Part shown: in pieces, positions 47,889 to 59,618 of the stretch
How the letters are laid out: each line of letters starts with the position of its first letter
Numbering within the stretch: the stretch's first letter is position 1
NCBI RefSeq assembly: GCF_022539505.1
Contig: NC_061510.1
Coordinates: forward strand, 280,548,715 to 280,612,714
Reading direction: 5' to 3'
Source: Lolium rigidum
Lineage: Eukaryota; Streptophyta; Magnoliopsida; Poales; Poaceae
DNA length: 64,000 nt
The notes under the pieces: generated by a model
The model's input: the letters and a program-made list of their open reading frames with translations, nothing else
The model's database searches: none
Told to the model about the DNA's origin: nothing
Position numbers and translations under genes: made by a program

Positions 47889-50800
47889 TGTAATATCCCA
47901 GGTAATGGGTTACAAAAATAGAGGAAACAGATGTGTGCATTGCATTCATGCATAGAAAATCTGGGGAATTTTCGCGCTTTAAAAGTAAAACAGCCACAGT
48001 AACTGAAGTTTCACTTGACCTTGGTGGAATGGAAGTAGCTCATCAAGTCAAGCGCTATAAACCTCAATGTGACTTTGTTAAAACCTGGTTTTGGGTAAAG
48101 ATGATTTGATCTAAGGGGTTAGATCAAATGGAATTAAAACTAACACAACAACCCTTTAATCAATGATCCATTACTTGAACTTATTAAAGGAACATCTATT
48201 TAACTATAAATCAAGTAACAATAAAATGGAGAACTATTCTAGACTTATCTTTTCCATGTCTTAAACTAATCCTTGATTTTACCATGAACCTCATGATATT
48301 CATATCACTTCATTCTTGGAAACATAACAAGGAGATCAACTCTAGAAATATATATCCTTCTCTATTCCATATTATTATACATCAAAACTAGAGAGGTGAG
48401 AGTTTTATAATAATTATTAGTGAAGCAATACCAAACTTTGAGCTAAACCTTGGATATACATCTAAGTATTCAAATCATCATCTTTAAGAGGAACCCTAGG
48501 ATATTATTCAAGACAAACCCTAGAGAGAGATAAACATTTATGTTAAACATAGATATTGATGATCACATCCATCTCTATGGATCTTAACCCTAGGTTAGTA
48601 TTGAAGTCCTTCCCAAATGAGAGAAACCAAAGATACTAATATTAGCTTTACTTATTTAAGACTCAAGGACAATCTTTGAACTAAAGAATAAGGATAAGCC
48701 ATCTCACTTGAGAATGGTGAGATAACCAAATACCAAATGGAATAAGACTATACCCATGAATTAGTGAAAGAAGGAGAGAACTATACATAGAACCTGATAA
48801 TTATATCATCATTCCTTATAAAGAAATCTAAGTGATTATCTTAGGCATTCTCCTGGGATATAATTTATGGAGACAACCATAGCCATGTATACTCAAGATA
48901 GTATAGAAGAAGTGCTATACCTTAGTTGATCAGGACAATGCTTGATCATGGAAGTGAGAAACCTATTTAATGAGAGATACCTTAGGAAGCCAAACCTTGA
49001 TCATTATAAATTGAGTGATGATCATAAACCCTAAGAACTTGAGGTAGAGATATTAAGAATAAGTGGATCATGTCTAATCCATGACCATGCTCTTGAGGTA
49101 TGTGAGGATAAGTTAAATCCTAATAAGATAAGTAGATATCATTCACCACATGAAATTATAGGGAGGTAACTAGTAAGCAACCATAGGCTTATACTCTAAC
49201 CTTAACTTGTGATTCACTTGGTGATCATAAGTAGAATCTTACCCCATCTATTTTTCATTCATTCATCAATTAAAGAACCTAAGAAAACCTTAGAGTTAAA
49301 CTCTATACTTTATATGGTGAGAAACCATCCACCCATATAACCAAAGTTAACTATAAAAAGAACCATAACCACTCTAGTTACTTCAATGATAAATTAAGGA
49401 TCATAATAGAAGTCTGTTGGTAGAAGATGAAACCAATTCTTAAATCCTTAGTAACTAAAGGAGGACATGACATATTAAGCAAGTAACCATTTTTTTCTTG
49501 CATTGGGAAGAGTAAACCTAGCCAATGCAATATGATGTCATATCATCTCTACAACCTAGAATTGCTCATTAGTTAAACCTTATGCTTCAATAATAGAACA
49601 TAAGAAACACCCAGTGCTAAAAACCATAATTAAAACCATATATGTGGTGATCAACCATTTATCTTCATAACAAAGACCAAACCATGATGAGAGTAGTACC
49701 TACTCTAGGTATTCCAAGGTGTTACTAAACTATAATAAAAGTACTAAACTTGGAAGGAGTTCTAGTAGAAGTTCCAATTCATTAGCACATAGTTATGCAC
49801 ATAAGATAATAGGCAAGTGACAACATTCTCGAATAGGAGATCAAGTCCTTAGAAATATTCAGGTTTAGGAATTCATGCCACTAGATCATCTCCTTAACTT
49901 ATAAAATTTAGGGCACATGAAATCACACCTTTGAAATCCTATTTCAAAATAAGAAACTAAGCCCTAAGATCACAATTCATTAATAAATTCTTGCTAGATA
50001 AAGCAAAGTCAATATATCACCTATTATTAAAAAGTGCTATAAGTACTATAAAAATATTTGGAATTTTAAAAGAAAGAGAATGGAAGATTATAATTATTAA
50101 CATACATATTTGAAATATTGTGTATGTTGAACCTATCATTATATTAAAAAATCAAAATAGTATGTCTCAAGTAGAATTATTACTTAAGAGGTAATTGCCA
50201 AGTTAATAGTATTTACAAGTATCTGCAAACAGATTTGAATTCAAAACTGAATTCAAAAATAGAAATTGAAAACAGAAAAAGGAAAAGAAGGGAAAAACTC
50301 ACCTGGACTTACCTTACCACGCAGCAGCCCAGCAGTAGCCCACCAACACGGCCCAAGCCACGGCCTAGCAGGCCACCACGTACCTCTTCGTTTAAAAAAC
50401 AGAGGAGAGGGTCATCCTCATCCTCTCCTGCGCACGGGAAGGACATCACGACGGCGTGCTCGACTTCCCATCGTCGTTGTCGATCCCTCCTCGCTCGGCG
50501 CCGTGTCGAGGCTCGCTCCTGCGCCCTATAAAAGCTCCGCGACGAACACTGGCCCGAGTTCTTCCCCCTCTCTGTTAAATTCCACCCAAATCGAAACCCT
50601 AGCTGAGCCGGCCAACCCCTATCGCCATTGATTGGAGCACCCCCGAGCCAAGCTGAGCACGCCATCGTGATCGCCGTCCTCGACTTGTTCTTCCTGCAAG
50701 AGGAATCGAGCCGCCATGCCCGGTATCGCCGTCGGCGATCTCATCTTCTCCGGTGCCGGTATCAAGCCATTCCGGCGACTGCAACCTCCCCTTGCCTCGC

Positions 50801-52125
50801 CGACAAGCCCGTCGCGCTCACGGTGAGTCGCTGACTCTCCAGAGCATCCTAGCTCTTCCCCTAGCATCCTCTAGTATGCCCCTCGCCGTAGGCCCGTGAC
50901 AACCGCCACGGCACGTCACCGACGGCCACACTCCGGCGACCATTTCGGAGCGGCGCCGCCACCATCTGGTTCGCCTCGGAGTGTTAGTTCTAGAGCACCC
51001 AGTCGCCCGTCCTCTCGCGCACGGAATCGCCGGCGATCGTCGCCATTTGCCGCCGGCCAGTAGCCCGTGCCATGCCAGCGATTTTGACTTTGGTCAAAAC
51101 CGCGTGGCAGCTGACGTGGACCGTTGGCCCACTCGCCAGTGGCTCTGGGTGAAACTCACCCGGGTAAACTTAGTCATTTTTCTGTGTAAATTCCAATTCA
51201 ATAATTACTGCAACCTTGTCAAAATTGTATAAAATTCAATCTAGCTCAGAAAAGTATAAATAAGATATCAAAATTCTTAGAAAAGAAATATAAAATGAAA
51301 TTTATATTTTTAATCAAAATTCAATTATTTAATACTTGTTATTTAAGCCTTATTTATTAATTGTAAAATGCAATTAAAATTCAGTAAATAGAAAAAACTT
51401 TCAAAATTAAATAAAAACCAGTAACTAAATAAAGAAAACATTAAAACTAATTTTATTTATTTTTAATTTGGAAAATCCTTATTAGAAGGATTTAAACCCT
51501 AATTAATAATTACCTTAATTATTAATTCTTTAAAAGTAGTAAAATGCCAAATCCAACCTTTTGTTTATTGTAAAGTGACTAATAACTTCCACCTTAACAT
51601 GAAGTTATTACCTTCAGAATTATCTGGTGGATTAGTAAACCCTAATTCCATAAGAAAGAAAACTAGAATCTCATCATTTCACGAGAAACCCTAAAAACCC
51701 TAATCCATTCAGGAACCCTTGGTCCACTATTTCATGTGAACCATAATTTGCTCCTAACCCAAACCCTGGGTTAGAACATCCGATCTTGATAATTTAGTTT
51801 CATTCATAGCTCGATAGTAGCAACTAGATACTTATCATGTCCACATAAAATGTAGAAGACCTATCACTAATAAATTGGTATCCCATGTGTTCAGTGTCAT
51901 CAGACCTAGATAATCAAGTAGGATCAACCAAGTCTAAACCCTAGCTTCCATTACCAAAACCATCATCTTTAATTAACCATCCTTAATTAGCATCACACCA
52001 CTGTGATGAACTCCAATAGCATCTATGCCTTATATTTATCATTACATGATCATAGTCCCCTAAACCCTACAAGTACTTAATAATTATAAACCATCCCATT
52101 TAGGAGCCAATCATTTCTTACTTAG
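47889..52125 (+). repeat. long LTR of gypsy element E
   Basis: Begins TGTAATATCCCAGG, like the TGTAACATCCC start of element T. At least 4.2 kb: an AT-rich U3, a TATA box at 50526-50534, a GC-rich leader to about 51130, then an AT-rich tail. No end is seen; it is probably cut by the Tat-like element at 52126. Confidence 0.65.
50526..50534 (+). promoter_or_regulatory. TATA box in the LTR of element E
   Basis: CTATAAAAG followed by a GC-rich transcribed-looking leader with GAAACCCTAG. Confidence 0.55.
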
Positions 52126-52683
52126 TGTCGTTGCCTAATCGATGGTACCTCGGAGGAGGGATCCTCACGAGGGGGAGAGAAGTAGGGACCATAAGGCGGA
52201 GTTCACACGGGACGGTGGTACGCGATTTACCCAGCTTCGGAACACCTGCACGATGACAGGGCCTACTGCTGCTTGTCTGGAATTATCTGGGCGCTTTCGC
52301 GTTGTTATAATGAGTTGTGGTTGTGCCTCTAGGGCTCCCGGGATCCAGCTTATAAAGGCACACGGATCTAGGGTTTACATGGAGAGTCCTAGCCGGAATA
52401 CAAGTTGCCTAACTACGATACAATGTCTTGCCGTGTACGTCAAGGATCCGCCTTCCTCCAAGAACGTGCTGGATCCGGATACTTCATGGGCCGTCACGGA
52501 TCCGGCCTCCTTCGTAGGTCGGTTGAGATCCGGCTTCCTGTTCTCGGGCTGGACTTCATCCTTCAGGATCTACAGCAACTGGGCCGCCCGATGGGCCACA
52601 TGCCTCACCACCAACTATGGGCCACCCGGGCTTGCCGGATCTAGGCCATGCCGTTGATATACCCACAAAGTATGCCCACAACA
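52126..52683 (-). repeat. LTR of the Tat-like element
   Basis: In element orientation starts TGTTGTGGGCATAC and ends GGCAACGACA, a TG...CA unit. The partner LTR is outside the window, so the outer edge is an inference. Confidence 0.55.
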
Positions 52684-52705
52684 GTAGCCCCCGAAGTTCT
52701 CCGAG
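52684..52705 (-). other. polypurine tract of the Tat-like element
   Basis: Minus strand: GAGAACTTCGGGGGCTAC directly followed by the LTR start. Confidence 0.6.
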
Positions 52706-52841
52706 ATTCATCATTCCTCCGACTTTATTAGCTTGGATCCGAAGAGAATCTCGAAGAGCTTCAAAACTTTTACTTGTTTCCGGGTTCATCTGCTCGGAAA
52801 TCTCTTATCTTCGGAATTGGTAACGCAACGGAGTTTCCACC

Positions 52842-53048
52842 TTTCCCGCGCGCAACTTCCTTATTTCCCGCGCTAAATTTTCGAAGATGAGAATCTTTAG
52901 CCGGAAATTTCGGGAGCGCATGGTTAAGTTACCTCCACGTCGTTTTACCGCACTTGACCTAAGACACGTGTCAACCATCTGACGGTGTGACCGTTCCGTT
53001 TCCACCATTGCATCCGAATCCCGAATCTCCGCGCATGGTCTATAAATA
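52842..53048 (+). promoter_or_regulatory. promoter of the antisense gene: two E2F-like sites, G-box, TATA
   Basis: TTTCCCGCGC at 52842-52851 and 52864-52873 match the E2F consensus TTTCCCGC. A G-box CACGTG is at 52965-52970, and TATAAATA at 53041-53048 sits about 30 bases before a pyrimidine-rich leader. Spacing and orientation fit a working plant promoter for the gene starting downstream. Confidence 0.55.
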
Positions 53049-53401
53049 CCCCGCGGCTCGGTAATTCTTCATTCTTTCACCGCACCCTCACCACTTCATC
53101 TTCCTCCTCACGCCGCGCCGCCCGACAGATCTCAACTCCGGCGAACCTTTCTCACGGGAGCTTCGCGCACCGCCGTTCCAAGCCCCTCCTTGAACCGAAA
53201 TCGCCACGGTTGATCGGGAAATCGACTCCGCCGCCAATCCGTGGTCATCGGAGGCTCGAAACCACTAGTTCAGCGACCTCTACCTCGCCGGAGCTTCACC
53301 GGACCGCCGCGCCATTGACGGTACGTGTACCGGCCTCGTAGAAGAAGAAGTAGTCTTAGCGTAGATTTTCCGGTTACTCAACTTAGCTCGCATGGGTGCA
53401 G

Positions 53402-56400
53402 CCGGAAGTATGTCTGATGGTTCTCCTCACTGTACTGGTAGTTCTCCGAGTAGCCCGGATCCCAGTGCCGTGGAACCAATCTGTCCGGATCCCATTGCTT
53501 ATCTACCACCATATGTTTCCTACATTAGGCTTGCTCAACCATTCTCCGCCTCTTCTAGTACCTTACTAGGCCGGATCCCAACAGCTCAAGAACTCGAAGA
53601 AGAGCTCCAAGGCCAAGCTAGAATGGCAGCCAAGGTCCAGGAAGCGGAAAACAAGAACGCTTCCAAGGCCCGGAGTCGTGTAGGGGTGAGGGGTCAATGG
53701 TGGCCCTGCGAGACCACAGACGCGGAGCTTAGAGAGCTCCAAAACGAGGGCATGATCTCCGAGCACTGGAGTTTCACGCGCGACTCCGTCGTTCCCCAAA
53801 CCCGATGCAGATGAACGAGTCATGACAAAGGCGTGGGTTGAGCGCGGCTTGTCGCTCCCTTGCTCGGAGTTTTTCCTCTCCGTCCTCGACACGTATGGGC
53901 TCCAGCCCCATAACATCTGCCCCAACTCCTACCTCCTGCTCTCTAACTTCGCAACTCTTTGCCAGGGGCATCTTGGGATCCGACCAGATGTCAAATTGTG
54001 GCAGTTCTTTTTCCGAGTGAAGAAGGAGACGAAGGACAAAGCCATGTTGAACTGCGGAAGTATGACATTCATGCTCCGCTCCGGCCGCATGTATCCGCCT
54101 CACGATTCCCACGAGTCCGTCCGGTACTGGAACGTCGGATGGTTCTACGTGAAGAATGCACCAGTTCCGAATGTCCACGATGGACTTCCACCCTTCAGCA
54201 ACAAGCCTCCGGAAGAATTGGCGAGCTGGAGCTTCATCCCCACGCTTGCCCAAACGCCAATATTGGAGAAGGCCGCGCGGAGGATTTCCTGGTTAGTTCA
54301 CGACGGACTAACCGGAGCCCAGCTCACACTCAGCTGGTTTACCCGGAGAATCCAGCCTTTGCGCTACAACGCACGCCTAATGTGCGCTTATACTGGGGCG
54401 GACGATCTCCTCCGGGTCACTCCCCATGATCTTCCGGCTGATTCTCTCAAGAGGAGATTCAAGACGTTGGTGAAGATAGGTCGGGGCCAACCGGTCCCGG
54501 AACTGATTAAAGACATCAGCACACACGACAAGTGTCCTCCGGTAAGCACTTATTCCTTCGCATTTCTTCAATTTCTCATATCTTTTAAGTGTTTTAACTT
54601 GTTTTGCTCACCCTCCTCGCAGCTCGATACTTTGGCGGAGGAGAACCTGCGCAACATACTCCGAGTCCCCGTTAGCGGTGAATCGGCGGAAGAGGATCCG
54701 GAGGACCCTGAGGAGGAAGAGGAGCAAGCGCCCCGAAAGGCTGCTCCTCGACCTTCAAAGCGTTCCCGCGCCAAAGTCTCCGGCTCCGAAGCCGGAGCTA
54801 GCGGCGAGGCTTCCGCCAAGAAACCCAAGGTGACCAAGCCGCCTCCTCTCGACTCCAAGAAGGCGGAGCGCGAGCGCCTTAAGATGCTTTCGACAACAGG
54901 AAGGCCCTCGCGTCCCAACATTCCGGGCACAGCGTAAGTTTCCGAATAATGCGCGTCGTTTATCTTGGTAAGCTGTGTTACTTATACTTCTCCTTTGCTC
55001 ACTTGCAGGAATCCGAACCCCACCACCGGCGGACCAACGTTCAGGAGCATATTACCAAGTATATGCATAAGAAGTCTCCTGCCATTGGTCCCTCGACGCC
55101 AGCTCCGCCAAGCGCTCCACAAGCTTCCCCACAGCCTTCTCCCCCTCCCGCGGATCAATCTCCTGCTCCTGCTGCATCCACTCCACCGGAAATAATTCCA
55201 GTTAGTAGCGACAGAGCGGGCGGAGATGGTTCCGGCGGCAAGGGCCCCGTCCACGAAGAAACTGAAGGACAAAGCCGGGAGGAAGCAGAAGTCAATTCCT
55301 CCGGCAAAGCTGAAGCCACCGCTGGTGACATGGTCGTTTTCCCCAAGAATTTTGGAGATCCGGCTGACCATACTTCCACCCCCAAAGCCTACGCCACGAA
55401 GTTTTTTAACAAACTATCGAGGCGGAAAAGTGGGAGCTGGAGCAAGATTTGCTCAACGCTATGCTGAACAATGCTCGGGTAAACCGGACATCGAGACGTC
55501 GGAGATCCGGGATTTCAAGAAAGACGTTGGCCATTTCCTCGACAAGCTTGTTTGCAAGCAAAAGGTAACTCCCCAGTAGCCCCCAAGTATTTAGGCGGAA
55601 ACTATAGTAGTTAGCGTCTGAATACTTTAGAGAAAACTCAAACTGAAGGAAGATTTAAATGTCGTGGTAGCCCCCAAGCATGATGGCGGAAATTTTTTTC
55701 CAGCGTCAATGCTTTAGAAAGACTTAACCATAAAATATATATGTGGAACTTACTCCGGCACTCACTGGACTTTCAGGAACAGAAGGCTCTTCATTACGAG
55801 CTACACAAGAATATTGCGCTTCAGCGCCGTGTTACCATCAGCCAGGCGGAGAAGATCCAACGTGTCCAAACGGAGAATGCGGATCTGAAGAAGAAGTTGT
55901 CAGAAGCCCAAGGTTGGTTTCCGACACTCGCTTTCCTGTGGGTTATTTTCCGCATCTCAAACCTGATGTTTTACTAACGCTGAGTAGGTGCATCCTCATC
56001 CCTCGCTGCAGCTTCCTCCGAGCTGGAAACTCTGCGTGCCTCGCAGAAGAATCTTGAGGCAAAACTCGCAGAGGCGGAGCAGAAGCTTGCTGAGAAGAAC
56101 TCGGAGCTTACTCGAAAGGCGGGTGAGTTCGAGCTGAAAAGACAAACTGACAGCGACACCATCCAGAAGCAGCAGAAAGAGGTTGGTGGTCTCCGCAAGT
56201 ATATGGAGACAGCAGAGAGCTGCTGGGACCTGCTCAATTCCGACGTCATGGGTATGTCCTCGAAACTCGTTTGATAGTGCACATGTTGCGTTTAACTTGT
56301 TGTACTTATCAAAACTTGCGTCTTCCAGATCCACTTGGATATGATGAGGAACGTCGGAGCCAATTCCCGCGCGATGACCTGCTGCAGCTAGCCGGTGTAG

Positions 56401-56978
56401 ACTGCAAGGATCTCATCTCCGCCTCCAGGAAAATCTGTCACAACCTCAACATCAAGAAGAGCCGAACCTGCGATGTGCGCAAGCTCATCAAGAGGATGGA
56501 TTTGCTTCCGGAGCTGGTTGTGGACCTGCAATCTTCTTCGGCACGGGGTGCAGCTGCCATGTCCTTGGCAATGTGCTTAGCACATAACCCAAAGCTGAAT
56601 CTGGACCGAGTCACTGCTGGCGTTCCTCCGGATGCGGATGTCAATGCACTTCTCGACGCAGTCAGTGGCTATGATACGCGCATTGCCCGGAGAATTCGCC
56701 ATGATGAATTTTATGAGAAGGCGGTTCTTCCGGCTGATGAGCCTCTCGAAGCTGAGCTTCTGAAGGAACGCGAAGCGGAAACCAGGCCCGCCCAATCCGG
56801 AAGTCAGTATACCTGGACGAGCTCAAAGGACAAAGGCGGCGCCACTTCTCCGACCGCAGTCGAAGAGGATGAAGACGAAGATGTCTCCTCTCCTGCCAAG
56901 GACGCAGAGAAGGAATCTCCGGCTGACGCAAAAAAGGTTGATGCCAATGTGGAAACTTCTCCGGCTAAGGAGAAGTAA
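53402..56978 (+). pseudogene. antisense accessory gene of the Tat-like element (Transposase_28 / 'putative gypsy type transposon' family)
   Basis: Seven exons inferred: leader to 53320; 53402-54541; 54623-54932; 55009-55564; 55777-55912; 55988-56251; 56329-56978. Start ATG 53410-53412 is chosen because an upstream ATG (53392) lies in intron 1. Exon 2 encodes the domain: WVERGLSLPCSEFFLSVL, YGLQPHNICPNS, LWQFFFRVKKETKDKAML, GRMYPPHDSHESVRYWN and RRISWLVHDGLTG. Exon 3 is acidic then basic, NLS-like; exon 4 is proline-rich; exons 5-6 form a long Glu/Lys coiled coil; exon 7 ends with an acidic tail. Lesions: one extra C in CCCCAAACCC (about 53795), a phase clash at the exon 3-4 junction, and shifts near 55405 and 55478. 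Function is unknown; the family is retroelement-borne despite its transposase name. Exons 5-7 remain open and in phase. Confidence 0.75.
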
Positions 56979-57009
56979 AAACTTGTTCCTGCGGGGAAGA
57001 CGAAATACA

Positions 57010-57557
57010 ATGCATCATTTTGGCCCCGTGAGGGTTTGTAATATAACTTTAAATTCTTAAGTAGCTAGGGACGAAACAATTATGCATGGGCGGAAACAAC
57101 TTATCCTGCTATCCTTTAATATTATTTGCATGTTTCGTTTTGTTGGAAAGCAAGTGCTGATTTCTATGTTTTCCGGCTTACTCGCTTGACCTTCCGCGAG
57201 CCGGAAGACCTTTAGCCGGAAACGCTCGCCAGCGGCGACGAAGCCCAATGGCGATCCGTCAATAACCGCGGAAACAAGCCCCCAGCCAAGGTGCCGGAAA
57301 TCGCTACTAGGAATCCACGAATTCGCAACAGAAAATATTTCCACCAGAAAACTTAAGCTTACGACCTAAGGGACGATTTTTGAAAATCACAACTTTCATA
57401 CACACCTAGGCGGAAATATCCAGCTCTGCGGTTTTAGTCGGAAAACATACACGATCTAAAAATGAACAAATAAAGGAGGTAAATGACTCATAGAGTGAAC
57501 CAAAAGCTTTGTTTCATTGATCATGTATAATACTGTTACAAAGTATGTAATTCTATG
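57010..57557. other. spacer between the antisense gene and pol
   Basis: The two genes converge here (plus strand ends 56978, minus strand ends 57558). It holds the presumed 3' untranslated parts of both. No further gene is seen. Confidence 0.5.
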
Positions 57558-57901
57558 CTAAGTGTGGAAAGGACGTAGCTGTGCGATGTTCCAAGGACGT
57601 TCTGTTTCATCGTAAATGTCATCCGGATCCTCCCGCTTGCGTTTCCGGTACCAATTAGTAGGTCTTTCTTTTAGTTCTCGGAAATCGACAAGGTAGTATG
57701 ATCCGTTGTGAAGCACTTTGCTAACGACGAAGGATCCTTCCCATGGAGATTGTAACTTATGATCTTTCACCTGGCGAAGGCGGAGGACCAAGTCTCCGGC
57801 CATGAACGAGCGATTCCGGACTCGACGACTATGGTAGCGTCGGAGCTTCGGCGGTAAATGGTGGAACGTTGGTCCGCTAAGTTCCGAGCTTCTTCGATCG
57901 A
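57558..57901 (-). pseudogene. gypsy pol C-terminus (integrase C-terminal region), truncated
   Basis: The minus strand reads RRYHSRRVRNRSFMAGDLVL, LRQVKDHKLQSPWEGSFVV, LHNGSYYLVD and ERPWNIAQLRPFHT, then TAG at 57558-57560. The GDLVLR...W-x-G-x-F-x-V...NG-x-Y...PWN...LR pattern is the integrase C-terminal (GPF/Y-type) module. The surviving frame is intact up to the insertion of element D at 57902; the catalytic integrase core and RT are not in the window. Confidence 0.8.
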
Positions 57902-59618
57902 TGATGTCTACGGGAGCTTCTATTCTTGTAGACGGTGTTGGGCCTCCAAGAGCGAGAGGTTTGTAGAACGAGCAGCAAGTTTCCCTTAAGTGGATTACCC
58001 AAGGTTTATCGATCTCGGGGAGGAAGAGGTCAAAGATATCCCTCTCATGCAACCCCGCAACCACAAAGCAAGAAGTCTCTTGTGTCCCCAACACACCTAA
58101 TAGGTGTACTAGTTCGGCGAAGAGATAGTGAAATACAGGTGGTATAAATAAGTATGAGCAAGTGGCAACGGCACCGGAAAAGTGCTTTGCCCGGGACGAG
58201 TAAACAAGCGGTAGTAATGCAGCGGTAGTAACGCGAGTAAAACGAGTAAACAAGCAGCGATAGCGATATTTAGGAACAAGGCCTAGGGATTAGACTTTCA
58301 CTAGTGGACACTCTCAACTTTGATCACATAACAGAATAGATAAATGCATACTCTACACTCTTGTTGGATGATGAACACATTGCGTAGGATTACACGAACC
58401 CTCAATGCCGGAGTTAACAAGCTCCACAATTCAATGTTCATATTTAAATAACCTTAGAGTGCATGAAAGATCAATTCGACTAAACCAAGTACTAACATAG
58501 CGTGCACACTGTCACCTTCATGCTATGTAGGAGGAATAGATCACAACAATACCATCATAGCAATAGTTAACTTCATAATCTACAAGAGATCATAATCATA
58601 GCATAGACCAAGTACTAACACGGATGCACACACTGTCACCATTACACCGTGTAGGAGGAATAAAACTACTTTAATAACATATCTAGAGTAGCACATAGAT
58701 AAATTGTGATACAAAATACATTGCAATCATAAAGGGATATAAATAAGCACTTCACTACGCCATTCATAACAGTGAGTAAGTATTCTGTGAAATATAGCCT
58801 AAGAGACCCACACGGTGCACACACTTGTCACCTTTACACACGTGGGACAAGGAGTCTCCGGAGATCACATAAGTAAAACTCACTTGACTAGCATAATGAC
58901 ATCTAGATTACAAGTATCATCATATGAATCTCAATCATGTAAGGCAGCTCATGAGATTATTGTATTGAAGCACATAGGAGAGAGATGAACCACATAGCTA
59001 CCGGTACAGCCCCGAGCCTCGATGGAGAACTACTCCCTCCTCATGGGAGCAGCGGCGGTGATGAAGATGGCGGTGGAGATGGCAGCGGTGTCGATGGAGA
59101 AGCCTTCCGGGGGCACTTCCCCGCTCCGGCGGGTGCCGGAACAGAGACTCCTGTCCCCCGGATCTTGGCTTCGCGATGGCGGCGGCTCCGGAAGGTTTTC
59201 CGTATCGTGGTTTTTCGCATCGGGGTTTTCGCGACGGAGGCTTTAAATAGGCGGAAGGGCAGCCTCGGAGGGGGCACGGGGGCCCACACCATAGGGCGGC
59301 GCGGCCCCCCTCTCCGGCCGCGCCAGGGTGTGGTGTGGGGCCCCCAGGGCTTCCCTCTGGCGGCTCTCGGGTGTTCTGGAAGGCTCCGGGAAAAATAGGG
59401 ACTCGGGTCTTGATTTCGTCCAATTCCGAGAATATTTCTTTACTAGGATTTATGGAACCAAAAACAGCGAGAAAACGAGAGCTGGCTCTTCGGCATCTTG
59501 TTAATAGGTTAGTTCCAGAAAATGCACGAATATGACATAAAGTGTGCATAAACATGTAGGTATCATCAATAATATGGCATGTAACATAAGAAATTATCGA
59601 TACGTCGGAGACGTATCA
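57902..59618 (-). repeat. LTR of element D (3' LTR in element orientation), 1717 bp
   Basis: Pairs with 63109-64000. The TATTTAAAG-like core (minus strand, about 59241-59250) before a GC-rich leader may be its TATA region. A copy of the primer-site flank is at about 58165-58190. Confidence 0.85.

Larger units (their letters stand above)
52126..57901 (-). mobile_element. Tat-like gypsy retrotransposon (3' part) with an antisense accessory gene
   Basis: From left to right: a 558-bp LTR (3' LTR of the element), its polypurine tract, a multi-exon gene on the plus strand, then the C-terminus of pol on the minus strand. Pol is cut at 57901 by element D, and the rest is beyond the window. An accessory gene antisense to pol, between pol and the 3' LTR, is known from Tat-lineage elements such as Grande. 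The target duplication cannot be checked. Confidence 0.7.

Noticed and set aside
52142..52657. 171-codon plus-strand frame
   Set aside because: It lies almost wholly within the LTR of the Tat-like element and has no domain.
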